The notes: generated from the letters alone by a model not told the origin. A DNA stretch of 64,000 nucleotides from Yinghuangia aomiensis (GCF_039542225.1 NZ_BAABHS010000008.1:124001-188000); one strand, 5' to 3'; numbered from the stretch's first letter, positions 1-8,571 are shown. A program made the numbers and translations.

Positions 1-2
1 AG

Positions 3-134
3 CGAGCCCTGGTGGCCGAGTTCGCCGCGTCCCGCAACGCCGTCCGGGACGCCCTGCGCGTGCTGACCGACGAAGGCCTGGTCGAGCGGCGCCGCCGTCG
101 CCGCGGCGGGGTCGAAGTGCCCGGTCCCCCGGGG
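3..134 (+). pseudogene. GntR-like winged-helix fragment, cut at window edge
   Basis: Read in frame from the left edge, the first bases encode a helix-turn-helix recognition segment (ASRNAVRDALRVLTDEGLVE) of the kind found in GntR-family repressors. It is followed by an arginine tract. The frame then runs without a stop into the antisense strand of the CBS gene, so no effector domain follows. Either this is the broken 5' part of a regulator whose 3' end was lost at the CBS gene, or a degenerate remnant. The upstream part lies outside the window, so an intact gene cannot be excluded. Confidence 0.35.
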
Positions 135-647
135 TCAATCGTCGAACGGGTACGGCAGGACCGGTTCGAGGCTGAACATCACCGGGCCGGTGCCGGCCGT
201 CCGGCGCGGGCGACGCGGCCGACCGGCCAGGACGGCGACCAGGTCGCGGGCGGTCAGCAGACCGACGAACGTGCCGACGGAGTCGAGCACGGCCAGCGCG
301 TCCACGCCCAGCTCGGTCATGTGCGCGGCGGCCCGGGTCACCGGCGTGTCGTCGTGCACCAAGGGGGGACGGTGCCCGGCGACCAGCTCGTCGGCGTAGC
401 GCTCGCTGAGCGAGGCGGCGGGCTGGGCGCAGACGACGGCCAGGTCGGAGCGTTCGACCAAGCCGATGCACCGCCCCTCGCCATCCACGACCGGCAAGTG
501 GTGGAATCCGGTGCGCTGGAGGATTTCCCAGGCCATCAGCACGGACTCCTCCTTGCCGACGGTGACCAGCGCGACGCTCATCACGTCGCCGACGCGGACA
601 TCCCCGGGGCCTTCCGCCGATGCGGTCGAGGTGTCCGGAGTGTTCAT
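135..647 (-). CDS. Two-CBS-domain protein
   Basis: A 170-residue cytoplasmic protein made almost only of a tandem CBS pair. Such pairs bind adenine nucleotides and act as energy or redox sensors. The first unit covers about residues 15-75 (core GFHHLPVVDGEGRCIGLVER) and the second about 85-150 (core GVDALAVLDSVGTFVGLL). The ATG was chosen because GGAGGT lies 7 bases upstream; the longer open frame is antisense noise. A GGGCCG-AG-CGGCCC palindrome sits about 70 bases upstream, resembling a DevR/OsdR-type box. Stand-alone CBS proteins of this type are common in actinobacterial hypoxia/dormancy clusters, which fits the neighbours. The ligand is not predictable. Confidence 0.88.
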   Translation of the reverse strand: MNTPDTSTASAEGPGDVRVGDVMSVALVTVGKEESVLMAWEILQRTGFHHLPVVDGEGRCIGLVERSDLAVVCAQPAASLSERYADELVAGHRPPLVHDDTPVTRAAAHMTELGVDALAVLDSVGTFVGLLTARDLVAVLAGRPRRPRRTAGTGPVMFSLEPVLPYPFDD

Positions 648-716
648 GAGAGCCACCTCCGTGGCGGGCGTCGTGGAGACACTTCCAGGATGACCCCCGG
701 CAGGCCCGATGCGGCG

Positions 717-730
717 GGGCCGAGCGGCCC
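717..730. promoter_or_regulatory. DevR/OsdR-like palindrome upstream of the CBS gene
   Basis: GGGCCG-AG-CGGCCC is a perfect 6-bp inverted repeat with a 2-bp centre, about 70 bases upstream of the CBS start and just past the GH65 stop. The same arms occur at 3203-3216. The shape matches the GGG(A/C)CG-N2-CG(G/T)CCC pattern known for dormancy response regulators in actinobacteria. Assignment to such a regulator is inference. Confidence 0.45.
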
Positions 731-759
731 GAGTCCCGTTCTCCCGCCGCGGCGGGCGC

Positions 760-3159
760 TCAGGCTCGCGGCGGCAGCGCGACCCGTCGGCTGCCGCCCG
801 CTTCGACGACGCGTTCCTCCGTCCCGACGCGTATCCGGATCGGGGTCGACTGGCCGTGCCCGAGGGATACGGACGCGCCGCGGTGGGAGACGTGCACGCG
901 GACACCCCAGTGGTCCCGGTACCGGAGGTGGAACTCCAACGGACCCACGTCGGGCGGCAGCACCGGATCGAGGACGAGGACGTCGTCGCGGACTTCGAGG
1001 CCCGGGTATCCGCGGCTCAGCAGGTCCAGGCAGCCGGCCATGGCGCCCAAGTGGATGCCTTCGGCCGTGGTGCCGCCTTGGACGTCGTACACGTCGGAGG
1101 CCAACGCCTCACGCAGGAACCGCCCCGACGCGGCCCGGTCGCTGCGGGCCAGGACCCACGCGTGGACGACCGCGCTGAGCGTCGAACCGTGGGCGGTGCG
1201 CCGCAGGTAGTAGCGCATCGTGCGGTCGAAGGCATCGGTGTCGACGTCGTAGCCCAGGTGCGCGAAGAGCCCGGCGAGTTCCGCGGGCGGGAACAGGTAG
1301 GCGAGCATGAGCACGTCGGCCTGCTTCGACACCCGGTAGCGGTTCGGGGAGTCGCCTTCCGCCTCCAGGATGCGGTCGAGGCGGCGGATGTCCCCGTAGC
1401 GCTTCCGGTAGGCGCCCCAGTCGAGTTCGGCCAGCTCGTCGTAGCGGTGGAACTGGCTGACCACGCCGTCGTGGAAGCACACGCGCAGCTTCCGGGAGAC
1501 GTGTTCCCAGCGCGCGGGCTCGTCGGCGTCCAGCCGCAGCTTGTCGGCGAGTTCGGCCCGCCGGTACTCGGGCAGCAATTCCAGGGCGCGGCCTGCCGTG
1601 CGCAGCACCCACGAGGCCATGACGTTGGTGTACGCGTTGTCGTCGAGCCCGGGCCGCTCGGCCCACGGGTAGGCGTCGTGGTACTCGTCCGGCCCCATCA
1701 CCCCGTGGATGCGGTAGCGGCGCAGCACCGGATCGAACCGCGCGAGGTCGGCCCAGAAACGGGCGATCTCGACGATCAGCTCCGCACCCTCCGCGGCGAA
1801 GTAGGCGTGGTCGCCGGTGGCTTGGTAGTACTGCCACACGTTGTACGCGATTGCCGAACCCACATGCCGCTGCAGATGGCTGTGGTCCGGCAGCCACCGC
1901 CCCGACCGCGGATTGAGGTGCGTGTCCGGTGTCTCCTCGCGGCCGTCGCCGCCGCTCTGCCACGGGAACATGGCTCCGCGGAGCCCGTCGGCGCGCGCCG
2001 CGCGCCGTGCGGCGTCCAGCCGCCGATGGCGGTAGCGCAGCAGGCCGCGGCCGACTTCCGGCAGCCGCAGGTTCAGGTAGGGGAGCACGAACAGCTCGTC
2101 CCAGAACACGTGTCCGCGGTACGCCTCGCCGTGGAGCCCGCGCGCCGGGACCCCCGCGTCCAGGTCGGCGGTGTGCGCGGTGAGCGTCTGCAGGATGTGG
2201 AACGTGTAGAGGCGGACCGCTTGTTCGGCTTTGCCCGTATGCCCGAGGTCGAGACGGCACCGCGACCACAACTCCGCCCACCGGCGGGTGTGCGAGCGCA
2301 GCAGCTCCTCGAAATCGCCGGCCGTCGTCGCGGCCTGGACGGCGGCTCGCACCGGATCCCCGATCGCCGGATCGCGGCCGGTGTAGACGGCGGCGATCTT
2401 CTCGACCACGATCCCGCGGCCGGGTGCGGCCGGCACGGTGAGATCGCACCCGATGCGGGTGTCGTCGCTCCAGCCGCGGATGTCGGCAGGGTCGCCGCCG
2501 GCGGTGAGGCGGGTTCTCGCCGCCGCGGCGATCCGTACTTTCGATGCGAGGGTCTCGGCTTCCAGGACGACGGTTCCGGGCACCGCGCTGTGCTTCCGCC
2601 GTACCGCGAGGTGGCGGTCGGCCAAGCCCCGGTAGCGGGCCACACCGGTGTTGCGGACGCCGCCGTCCACGGCGGAGCGGACTTCGAGAAGGCCCGACCA
2701 GTTCTCCGGAACCAGCGTCGTTTCCATCGCCGCGAGATGCGGAAAGGCCATGTGCACCAGGCGGCGCTGGGTGAGCACCGTGATCCTGCCCGCCTCGTCG
2801 CGGATCCGGGAATGCCGGGTGAAGACGCCGCGGCGCATGTCGACGGCGATCTCGTGGGCCACGATTTCCTCGGCACGGCCGGCGAACCAGGCTCCGCCCG
2901 CCGCGCGGAACGTCAGCGGCAGCCAATTGGGGGCGTTGACCAGGTCCTCGTTCTCGACGGTGTGCCCGGCCAGGCGGGTCACGCCGCGGTCGTACAGCCC
3001 GGCCAGGTAGGTGCCGGGGTAGTGGACCCCGTCCGCTTGCGCTTCCGAGGCCGCGGCCCGGGTGGCCAGGTAGCCGTTGCCCAGGGCGCACAGCGCTTCG
3101 CACAGGCCCTCCCGCTCCGGGTCGAAGCCTTGGTAGCGCAGCGTCCATGCGTCGGACAT
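760..3159 (-). CDS. Glycoside hydrolase family 65 protein (probable disaccharide phosphorylase)
   Basis: A 799-residue cytoplasmic enzyme with the full GH65 layout: N-terminal beta-sandwich (about 1-270), linker, (alpha/alpha)6 barrel (about 310-690) and C-terminal beta-domain. The catalytic acid is Glu492 in GVMGPDEYHD. The HGSTLSAVVHAW segment near residue 625 resembles the phosphate loop of trehalose, kojibiose and maltose phosphorylases, which favours phosphorolysis over hydrolysis. The substrate disaccharide is not readable. No beta-phosphoglucomutase follows in the window, although one often accompanies the family. The ATG is supported by agreement with family length; a much longer upstream frame is low-complexity and rejected. 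It is divergent from the HTH/oxidase gene across 122 bases that hold a DevR/OsdR-like palindrome. Confidence 0.9.
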   Translation of the reverse strand: MSDAWTLRYQGFDPEREGLCEALCALGNGYLATRAAASEAQADGVHYPGTYLAGLYDRGVTRLAGHTVENEDLVNAPNWLPLTFRAAGGAWFAGRAEEIVAHEIAVDMRRGVFTRHSRIRDEAGRITVLTQRRLVHMAFPHLAAMETTLVPENWSGLLEVRSAVDGGVRNTGVARYRGLADRHLAVRRKHSAVPGTVVLEAETLASKVRIAAAARTRLTAGGDPADIRGWSDDTRIGCDLTVPAAPGRGIVVEKIAAVYTGRDPAIGDPVRAAVQAATTAGDFEELLRSHTRRWAELWSRCRLDLGHTGKAEQAVRLYTFHILQTLTAHTADLDAGVPARGLHGEAYRGHVFWDELFVLPYLNLRLPEVGRGLLRYRHRRLDAARRAARADGLRGAMFPWQSGGDGREETPDTHLNPRSGRWLPDHSHLQRHVGSAIAYNVWQYYQATGDHAYFAAEGAELIVEIARFWADLARFDPVLRRYRIHGVMGPDEYHDAYPWAERPGLDDNAYTNVMASWVLRTAGRALELLPEYRRAELADKLRLDADEPARWEHVSRKLRVCFHDGVVSQFHRYDELAELDWGAYRKRYGDIRRLDRILEAEGDSPNRYRVSKQADVLMLAYLFPPAELAGLFAHLGYDVDTDAFDRTMRYYLRRTAHGSTLSAVVHAWVLARSDRAASGRFLREALASDVYDVQGGTTAEGIHLGAMAGCLDLLSRGYPGLEVRDDVLVLDPVLPPDVGPLEFHLRYRDHWGVRVHVSHRGASVSLGHGQSTPIRIRVGTEERVVEAGGSRRVALPPRA

Positions 3160-3202
3160 GCTTCGAGCCTGCCCCGGGTCGGCCGTGCCCGCCAGACCGG
3201 GC

Positions 3203-3216
3203 GGGCCGTCCGGCCC
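3203..3216. promoter_or_regulatory. DevR/OsdR-like palindrome in divergent promoter
   Basis: GGGCCG-TC-CGGCCC is a perfect 6-bp inverted repeat midway between the divergent GH65 and HTH/PPOX genes, with the same arms as the site at 717-730. Two identical-arm sites beside CBS, GH65 and flavin-oxidase genes suggest one regulator for the group. Binding by a DevR/OsdR homologue is inferred from the pattern only. Confidence 0.5.
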
Positions 3217-3281
3217 TGGCCCGCGGCCGCGCGCCGTGGTTCGATCGAAATGCGGGATGCTCGGGGAGAAGGAGCAGCACC

Positions 3282-4022
3282 GTGGACGACGAGACCGCCG
3301 GCACCCGGACTCCGGACATCCACGTCGTCGCCGGGAATGCCAAGGCCCGGCGCCTGGCCCGCGGACTGACGGTGGCCGAGGTCGCCGAGCGCGGAGCGAT
3401 ATCGGCGGCGTGGGTCCGCGAACTGGAGGCAGCGCACGCGTCCTGGAACCGTGCGTCGCTGACGCGGGTGGCGGTTGCCTTGGACACGTCCGTGGCCCGG
3501 CTGGCGTCGCCGGACTTCGACGCGTTCGAAGACGGCGCGAGTACCGGCGCATCGGCGGCGCGGCGGCCCGAACCCGGGGTGACCGAGATGCCCGAGGAAG
3601 AGTGCTTCGCGCGGCTGCGGCTGCACAGTGTCGGCCGGGTGTCGCAGGGCGCGACGGACGAACCGTTCGTGCTGCCGGTCAACTACGCCCTCGATGGCGG
3701 CGACATCGTGTTCCGCACGGAGCCTGGCACCTTGCCCGCGTCCGTCCACGGCCGCGTGGCGTTCGAGGTCGACGAGCTCGTCCGGTCGGCGCGGCTGGGC
3801 TGGAGCGTCCTGGTCACCGGCAATGCGGAGGCGGTGACCGACGACGGCGAACGACGCCGTCTCGAAGACACCCGCCTTGCGTCGTGGGCGGGCGGCGACC
3901 GGCCGCTGTGGATCCGCATCCGCCCCGACAAGGTGACCGGGCGGCGGATCCTGCCCCACGGCGCGCCGCCGCCGTCGTCCCCGTCCGCGGACAGCGATCT
4001 CGGAGCACGCGACGAAGGGTGA
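3282..4022 (+). CDS. HTH plus pyridoxamine 5'-phosphate oxidase-like (FMN-binding split barrel) protein
   Basis: A 246-residue protein. Residues 15-75 form an XRE-type helix-turn-helix (ARRLARGLTVAEVAERGAIS), and residues 95-225 a PNPOx-like split barrel that in this family binds FMN or F420 (VGRVSQGATDEPFVLPVNY). Proteins of this fused type are typical of actinobacterial redox/dormancy clusters and may couple flavin state to DNA binding. The GTG start has AGGAG about 6 bases upstream. The zinc alcohol dehydrogenase starts 6 bases after its stop, so the two are probably one operon. The chemical reaction, if any, is unknown. Confidence 0.82.
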   Translation: MDDETAGTRTPDIHVVAGNAKARRLARGLTVAEVAERGAISAAWVRELEAAHASWNRASLTRVAVALDTSVARLASPDFDAFEDGASTGASAARRPEPGVTEMPEEECFARLRLHSVGRVSQGATDEPFVLPVNYALDGGDIVFRTEPGTLPASVHGRVAFEVDELVRSARLGWSVLVTGNAEAVTDDGERRRLEDTRLASWAGGDRPLWIRIRPDKVTGRRILPHGAPPPSSPSADSDLGARDEG

Positions 4023-4028
4023 CCACCG

Positions 4029-5063
4029 ATGGACGGCGCACGCGGGAGCGAGTCGCGAACGGAGCGCGCGTGGATCGTCGAAACCCCCGGACCGGTCGCC
4101 AGGGGGCCGCTGCGCGCCGTCCGGCGGCCGGTGCCCGAGCCGGGCCCCGGCGAGGTCCGCGTCCGGGTCGAAGCCTGCGGTGTCTGCAGGACCGACCTGC
4201 ACCTCGCCGAAGGGGACCTCGCACCGCACCGCCCCGGGACCGTGCCGGGCCACGAAGTCGTCGGCCGAGTGGACGCGGCGGGTGCGAACGCCACCCGGTT
4301 CGCGCTCGGCGACCGCATCGGCATCGCGTGGCTGCGGCACACCTGCGGGGAGTGCAAGTACTGCGCGGCAGGACACGAGAACCTGTGCCCGAACTCCGCC
4401 TACACCGGCTGGGACGCGGACGGCGGATTCGCGGAACACGCCGTTGCACCCGAGGAGTTCGCCTACCCACTGCCGAACGGCACGGACCCGGAGCACCTCG
4501 CCCCGCTGCTGTGCGCCGGAATCATCGGTTACCGCGCCCTCGAACGCGCCGAACTCCCGCCCGGTGGCCGCCTCGGCATCTACGGCTTCGGCGCCTCCGC
4601 GCACCTGGCCGCCCAGGTCGCACTCGCCCGAGGCGCCACCGTGCACGTCATGACCCGCGCCGAACCGGCCCGCCGCCTCGCCCTCGCCCTCGGCGCCGCA
4701 TCCGCCCAGGGCACCTACGAGCCACCACCCGAACGCCTCGACTCCGCAATAGTCTTCGCCCCGGTCGGTGACGTCGTCCCGGCCGCCCTCGAAGCGCTCG
4801 ACCGCGCGGGGACCCTCGCTCTCGCCGGCATCCACCTCACCGACGTGCCCGTGCTCAACTACCAGCGGCACCTCTTCTACGAACGCCAGATACGCAGTGT
4901 CACCGCGAACACCCGCCGCGACGGCACCGAATTCCTGCGCACGGCGGCCGACATCGGCCTTGAGGTGACAACGACGCCCTACCCGCTCGACCGCGCCGAC
5001 CGGGCTCTTGCCGACCTCGCCGCCGACCGGGTGCACGGTGCGGCGGTCCTGCTCCCGGACTGA
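4029..5063 (+). CDS. Zinc-dependent alcohol dehydrogenase (AdhP-like)
   Basis: A 344-residue medium-chain dehydrogenase. The catalytic zinc site is visible as the Cys in EACGVCRTDLH and the His-Glu of GHEVVG. The structural zinc comes from the four-Cys cluster CGECKYCAAGHENLC. A Rossmann fold follows near residue 178 (GIYGFGASAHLAAQVA). The family oxidises alcohols or reduces aldehydes with NAD(P). The gene is translated with, or just after, the HTH/PPOX gene and ends in a strong hairpin. The cluster context suggests a role in redox balance under low oxygen. The substrate is not predictable. Confidence 0.9.
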   Translation: MDGARGSESRTERAWIVETPGPVARGPLRAVRRPVPEPGPGEVRVRVEACGVCRTDLHLAEGDLAPHRPGTVPGHEVVGRVDAAGANATRFALGDRIGIAWLRHTCGECKYCAAGHENLCPNSAYTGWDADGGFAEHAVAPEEFAYPLPNGTDPEHLAPLLCAGIIGYRALERAELPPGGRLGIYGFGASAHLAAQVALARGATVHVMTRAEPARRLALALGAASAQGTYEPPPERLDSAIVFAPVGDVVPAALEALDRAGTLALAGIHLTDVPVLNYQRHLFYERQIRSVTANTRRDGTEFLRTAADIGLEVTTTPYPLDRADRALADLAADRVHGAAVLLPD

Positions 5064-5074
5064 GCCGCCTGCGT

Positions 5075-5094
5075 GCCCCGCGAACACGCGGGGC
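5075..5094 (+). terminator. Hairpin after the alcohol dehydrogenase gene
   Basis: A perfect 8-bp stem GCCCCGCG / CGCGGGGC with an AACA loop begins 11 bases after the adh stop. There is no T-run, as is usual in GC-rich actinobacteria. It probably separates the adh operon from the DUF7144 gene. Confidence 0.6.
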
Positions 5095-5125
5095 GGGCGC
5101 GTCAGGGTGGACAGCGGTTGCCGCG

Positions 5126-5482
5126 GTGCTGATGACGATCGGCGGGGTGCCGGCGGTCTTCCAGGGAATCGCCGCGATCGCGAAGGACGACATGATCGTC
5201 AAGACGCGGAACTGCTCCTTCGCGTTCAGCTCGACCGGCTGGGGCTGGATTTACCTGATCCTGGGGATCGTCATCTTCCTGGCGGGCATCGCGCTGGCGG
5301 GCATCGCGCTGTTCAGCGGCGCCGCCTGGGCCCGCTTCCTCGGTGTACTCCTGGCCGGGCTGAGCGTGATCGCCGACTTCACCTGGCTGCCCTACTACCC
5401 GGTGTGGTCGATTGTGGTGATCGCCGTCGACGTCGCCATCATCTGGGCCCTGTGTACGGGCCCGAGCCGCAGCAATTGGTGA
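5126..5482 (+). CDS. DUF7144 family membrane protein
   Basis: About 118 residues with four hydrophobic helices. The sequence pattern GGVPAVFQGIAAI, the YLILGIVIFLAGIAL stretch and the conserved WLPYYPVWSIVVIA near the C-terminus are typical of the DUF7144 family of small actinobacterial membrane proteins of unknown function. The similarity continues upstream of the first usable GTG (the frame reads GWTAVAAV before it), yet no ATG, GTG or TTG lies between there and the adh hairpin. The real start may therefore be non-standard, or the gene may have lost its 5' end. No clear ribosome site precedes the GTG. Confidence 0.7.
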   Translation: MLMTIGGVPAVFQGIAAIAKDDMIVKTRNCSFAFSSTGWGWIYLILGIVIFLAGIALAGIALFSGAAWARFLGVLLAGLSVIADFTWLPYYPVWSIVVIAVDVAIIWALCTGPSRSNW

Positions 5483-5629
5483 AGCGCGTGAGGCTCGGCG
5501 AGCAGCAACCGGCGTGCAGCGAGCAGCGGTGCGGTGACCTTCGGCAGCGAAAGCGCGGCCCGTGGGGTCCTGTCACACATTTGCCGGTCTTGTGGTGCGG
5601 GATGCCGGAAAGTGGCGGACTGTGGAGTG

Positions 5630-5905
5630 GTGAAGAACAATTACTCATCGCACCGGCTCGACGTCGACACCCGTCTGGTCACGGTGGGCACCGCGCTCAC
5701 CGCCGCGGGCTCGATCGTTGCGCTGACCGGCCTTGCCCTCACCGCATCCGCGCTGCTCGGCGCGGTGCGCAAAATGATTCGGGATATGGAAACCTCGCCC
5801 GGCGACATGGCGGGCGCGAGGCTGCGGCAAGCCAAGCACGCGTCTCGGGCGGGCCTGGCGGCGTGGCAGGAGGCCGCGGACGGCCATGCGGCCAGACACA
5901 CGTAG
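5630..5905 (+). CDS. Small single-pass membrane protein, function unknown
   Basis: A 91-residue protein with one strong hydrophobic helix at about residues 17-42 (GTALTAAGSIVALTGLALTA). A charged cytosolic tail follows, with a repeated Ala/Lys/Arg helix ending in AAWQEAADGHAARHT. Proteins with this plan are frequent in streptomycete-like genomes and have no known role. Two adjacent GTG codons (5627 and 5630) are possible starts; GGAG just upstream does not decide between them. It is followed by another small membrane protein. Confidence 0.6.
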   Translation: MKNNYSSHRLDVDTRLVTVGTALTAAGSIVALTGLALTASALLGAVRKMIRDMETSPGDMAGARLRQAKHASRAGLAAWQEAADGHAARHT

Positions 5906-5967
5906 ACAACGGAGAACCGTTCTGCCGTGAGGGTGTCCGGCGGCAGTGCGCCTCGGAAGTGATCATC

Positions 5968-6249
5968 ATGGTGGGCATCGTTCTGTACGGGGTCTTGGTC
6001 CTGTCGATGGTTGTCACCGCCGAATGGATGCGCCGACGCCGCCGTCGTCGCCCGGAGGCGGAATCCGAGGTCGACGGGGACACCGCCCTCGATGCCGGGG
6101 CGGCCGACTTGGAGCAGAGTGAACGTGTACTCGTCGAGGCCCGCCGTGCCGACGCCCTCGACCGGTCGGCCTATCGCGAAGCGATGAGCCGTTTGGCGGC
6201 TCTGGACGACGCACGCCGCCCGGTCCGGGTGCCTCCGGCGCGGAACTGA
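5968..6249 (+). CDS. Small membrane-anchored protein with charged tail
   Basis: A 93-residue protein with an N-terminal hydrophobic helix (IVLYGVLVLSMVVTAEWM), then seven consecutive arginines just after the membrane and an acidic alpha-helical tail. The tail end (RADALDRSAYREAMSRLAAL) recalls the short C-terminal helical motifs of SHOCT-like proteins, but the match is weak. The ATG has GGAAG 8 bases upstream. A perfect palindromic terminator follows, so it closes this rightward group. Function unknown. Confidence 0.6.
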   Translation: MVGIVLYGVLVLSMVVTAEWMRRRRRRRPEAESEVDGDTALDAGAADLEQSERVLVEARRADALDRSAYREAMSRLAALDDARRPVRVPPARN

Positions 6250-6269
6250 CGGAGGATCCGTCGTGCCAG

Positions 6270-6299
6270 GAAGCCCCGTCGGATATCCGACGGGGCTTC
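6270..6299. terminator. Bidirectional terminator, 30-bp perfect palindrome
   Basis: A 30-bp perfect palindrome with arms GAAGCCCCGTCGGAT / ATCCGACGGGGCTTC. It lies between the stop codons of two convergent genes, so it can terminate in both directions. Confidence 0.8.
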
Positions 6300-6317
6300 G
6301 GCGTTCGTGCGGTGGAG

Positions 6318-7037
6318 CTATTTGCTGTTGAGCGACGTGTTGTTCCACCAGCCCTGGCGGCCGGTGGTGAAGGTGACGGTGCGGTCGCCGATCCGGCCTT
6401 CGTAGGCGGTGCCGGTGATCAGGGGGCTCTTCTGCAGGACGCCGTGGGCGTCCTTGATCGCGGGGACGGTGACGGTCGCCGCCGGGAAGAGGTCGTTTGC
6501 CTCGAAGCCCTTCGGGTTCACGGTGCTGATCACCTCGTCCCAGTTCGGGGCCGCCGCCAGCCGGTGGGCGAGGTGGACCTCGTCGTCGCGGCCGAAGGCG
6601 AGGCAGGTCAGGTAGTCGGGGTAGGAGCCGTCGGGGTCCAGCGGCACGTAGTGGACCACATCCTGCTTGCGGCAGGTGGCGTCGACGGCGGGCAGCAGCG
6701 GGGTGAAGGTGCGTCCGCCCGAGGCGTCGACGGTGACGCGTTCGAGTTCGACGGGCAGGGAGGTGCGGGTGCCGTCGACGATCTCGGCGAGCGGCCAGTG
6801 GCCCTCGGTGAAGAGCGAGTAGTAGACCTGCTGGTTCTCGTGTTCTGCGAGGTCGGCGAGGTAGAGCGCCCGCAGTTGGTCGGGCAGACCGAACGTGGTG
6901 ATCATCTGGAAGGCGTGGATCGGGACGTAATAGAGGCCGAGGTGGTAGCTGAAGATCGTCTTCTTGCCGATCAGCAGGAACCGGTGGCCGTGCCGCGGGG
7001 CGGCTGAGCCGGCGTCGGCGGTGAGGTCGGAGTGCAT
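6318..7037 (-). CDS. Conserved protein of unknown function, 239 residues
   Basis: I do not recognise a family. The protein has no signal peptide or membrane helix. The first third is aromatic-rich (IGKKTIFSYHLGLYYVPIHA, then TTFGLPDQLRALYLADLAEH). The C-terminus reads as beta-strands (TGTAYEGRIGDRTVTFTTGR). A single Cys pair position (Cys near residues 126 and 152) gives no metal motif. The ATG is supported by AGGAGA 8 bases upstream. It stands alone between the palindromic terminator and the CoA-transferase gene, with about 260 bases upstream in which I see no other gene. Composition matches the chromosome. Confidence 0.72.
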   Translation of the reverse strand: MHSDLTADAGSAAPRHGHRFLLIGKKTIFSYHLGLYYVPIHAFQMITTFGLPDQLRALYLADLAEHENQQVYYSLFTEGHWPLAEIVDGTRTSLPVELERVTVDASGGRTFTPLLPAVDATCRKQDVVHYVPLDPDGSYPDYLTCLAFGRDDEVHLAHRLAAAPNWDEVISTVNPKGFEANDLFPAATVTVPAIKDAHGVLQKSPLITGTAYEGRIGDRTVTFTTGRQGWWNNTSLNSK

Positions 7038-7296
7038 GCGGAGGTCTCCTCGGGCGTGGGGGAGCGGCGGCGTCGCGACGGCCGGCCGACCGGGTGCCAG
7101 GACCGCGGCTCGTCGAGGGTGATGAACACGCCGTCCTCCTCCCGCGGTTGGCGTACGCCGGAGATCGGCGGCGCCGCGCGCACATCGTGACGAACGGCGA
7201 GCCCTGTATGCAACCAAACGGATGGACTTTCACTCGCAGGGTGCAGCGACGCGGCGGACGCCCATCCTGGCCGCGGTGCGGCTCGATGTGCCGGTG

Positions 7297-8571
7297 TCAG
7301 GCAGGCGGGCCGGCGGCTGTCCGGGGATCCGCGGCGATGACACCCGCTTGCGCCAGTGCGTCCACGGAGGTGTCCGACAGGCCGAGAAGATCGGTCAGTA
7401 CGGCGCGGGTGTCCTCGCCGACGAGTGGCGGCGCCGTCTGTGCGGAGTCGGGGTGCCGCGACATCTTGACGGGGTTGCCGGCGACGAGGACCGGTTCGGG
7501 GACTCCGTCGGCCCGGGGGATGGCCACCAGCATGTTGCGCAGCGCGACGTGGGGGTCGTGGACCACGTCCTCGGCCGAGTTGCAGGGGGCGGCGGTGATG
7601 CCGGCCGCCGCGAGCTGTTCGGCCGCGGCCGTGGCGGACAGGTCCTTCGCCCAGTGCTCCAGGGCCGGGCGGATGACCCCGGCCCAGTGGTCGTGCCAGC
7701 CGAACCGGTCCGCGAACCGCGGGTCGGTGAGCCAGGCCTCGCGGTCCAGCAGTCGGGCGAGGCGCTGGAACTGGTGCTCGCGGCTCACCTGGACGTAGCA
7801 CCAGCGTCCGCCGACCCGGAACGACGAAAGGATGTACGGCATACGCAATTCGGCGTCGGGGTCGCGCCGGACGCCGAGCGACCAGAAGTTGGGGACGATG
7901 TCGCAGATGGCGATCATCGCGTCGTACATGGCGACGTCCACGAACTGCCCGTGCCCCGTCTGCTCCCGCTGGCGCAGTGCGGCGAGCACGCCGATGACGC
8001 CGAACATCCCGGTGCCGGTGTCGCCCAGACCGCCCATGGGGTTGATGACGGGCGGCCGGCCCGGTGTGCGTGCGTGCTCGTAGATCCCGGACATGGCTTC
8101 CGCCACCCCGGCGTAGGCCGGCCAATGGGCGTACGGGGACTCGCCGTCGGCTCCGAAGCCGGTGATCGAGAGGTAGACGATTCCGGGATGGCGGCCGGAG
8201 ACCGCGTCGTAGCCGAGGCCGAGGCGGTCCGCGCGCCCGGGGCCCAGGTTCTCGACCAGGACGTCGCACGACTCGGCGAGGTCGAGGACGAGGTCGCGGC
8301 CGCGTGCGTTCTTCAGGTCGACGGCGACGCTGCGTTTCCCGAGCCCGTAGCGCAGGAACGTGGCGCCGGCCGGCCGCCCGGACGCGTCCGTGACCGCGGG
8401 CTGCGAGGTGCGTCCGGACTCGCCGACGGGGGACTCGACCTTGATGACGTCCGCACCGAGGCGGGCGAGCATGAGCGTGGCGAAGGGGGCGGCCTGCATC
8501 TGTTCGAGAGCCAGGACGCGGATGCCGGCCAGCGGTGCCGGCGGATGGGCGCCGGGTGCAGGGGAGGCCAT
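7297..8571 (-). CDS. Class III (CaiB/Frc-type) CoA transferase
   Basis: About 424 residues with the family core: N-terminal LAGIRVLALEQMQAAPFATL, the DLKNARGRDLVLDLAESCDV strand-helix and the segment GGLGDTGTGMFGVIGVLAAL. In GDTG the Asp aligns with the catalytic Asp of formyl-CoA transferase. Family members move CoA between acids or epimerise 2-methylacyl-CoA. Two starts have good ribosome sites: this ATG (GAGGAG 6 upstream) and a GTG 39 bases earlier (position 8610, GAGGAG 5 upstream). It is the leftmost gene of the catabolic island and is divergent from the NIPSNAP-like gene across a palindromic operator. The likely role is activation of the growth substrate or of an intermediate. Confidence 0.88.
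   Translation of the reverse strand: MASPAPGAHPPAPLAGIRVLALEQMQAAPFATLMLARLGADVIKVESPVGESGRTSQPAVTDASGRPAGATFLRYGLGKRSVAVDLKNARGRDLVLDLAESCDVLVENLGPGRADRLGLGYDAVSGRHPGIVYLSITGFGADGESPYAHWPAYAGVAEAMSGIYEHARTPGRPPVINPMGGLGDTGTGMFGVIGVLAALRQREQTGHGQFVDVAMYDAMIAICDIVPNFWSLGVRRDPDAELRMPYILSSFRVGGRWCYVQVSREHQFQRLARLLDREAWLTDPRFADRFGWHDHWAGVIRPALEHWAKDLSATAAAEQLAAAGITAAPCNSAEDVVHDPHVALRNMLVAIPRADGVPEPVLVAGNPVKMSRHPDSAQTAPPLVGEDTRAVLTDLLGLSDTSVDALAQAGVIAADPRTAAGPPA

Noticed and set aside
709..3369. Very long plus-strand open frame opposite the GH65 gene
   Set aside because: Arg/Gly/Val-rich with no domain; it is the antisense shadow of a GC-rich gene whose true product has a complete GH65 layout.
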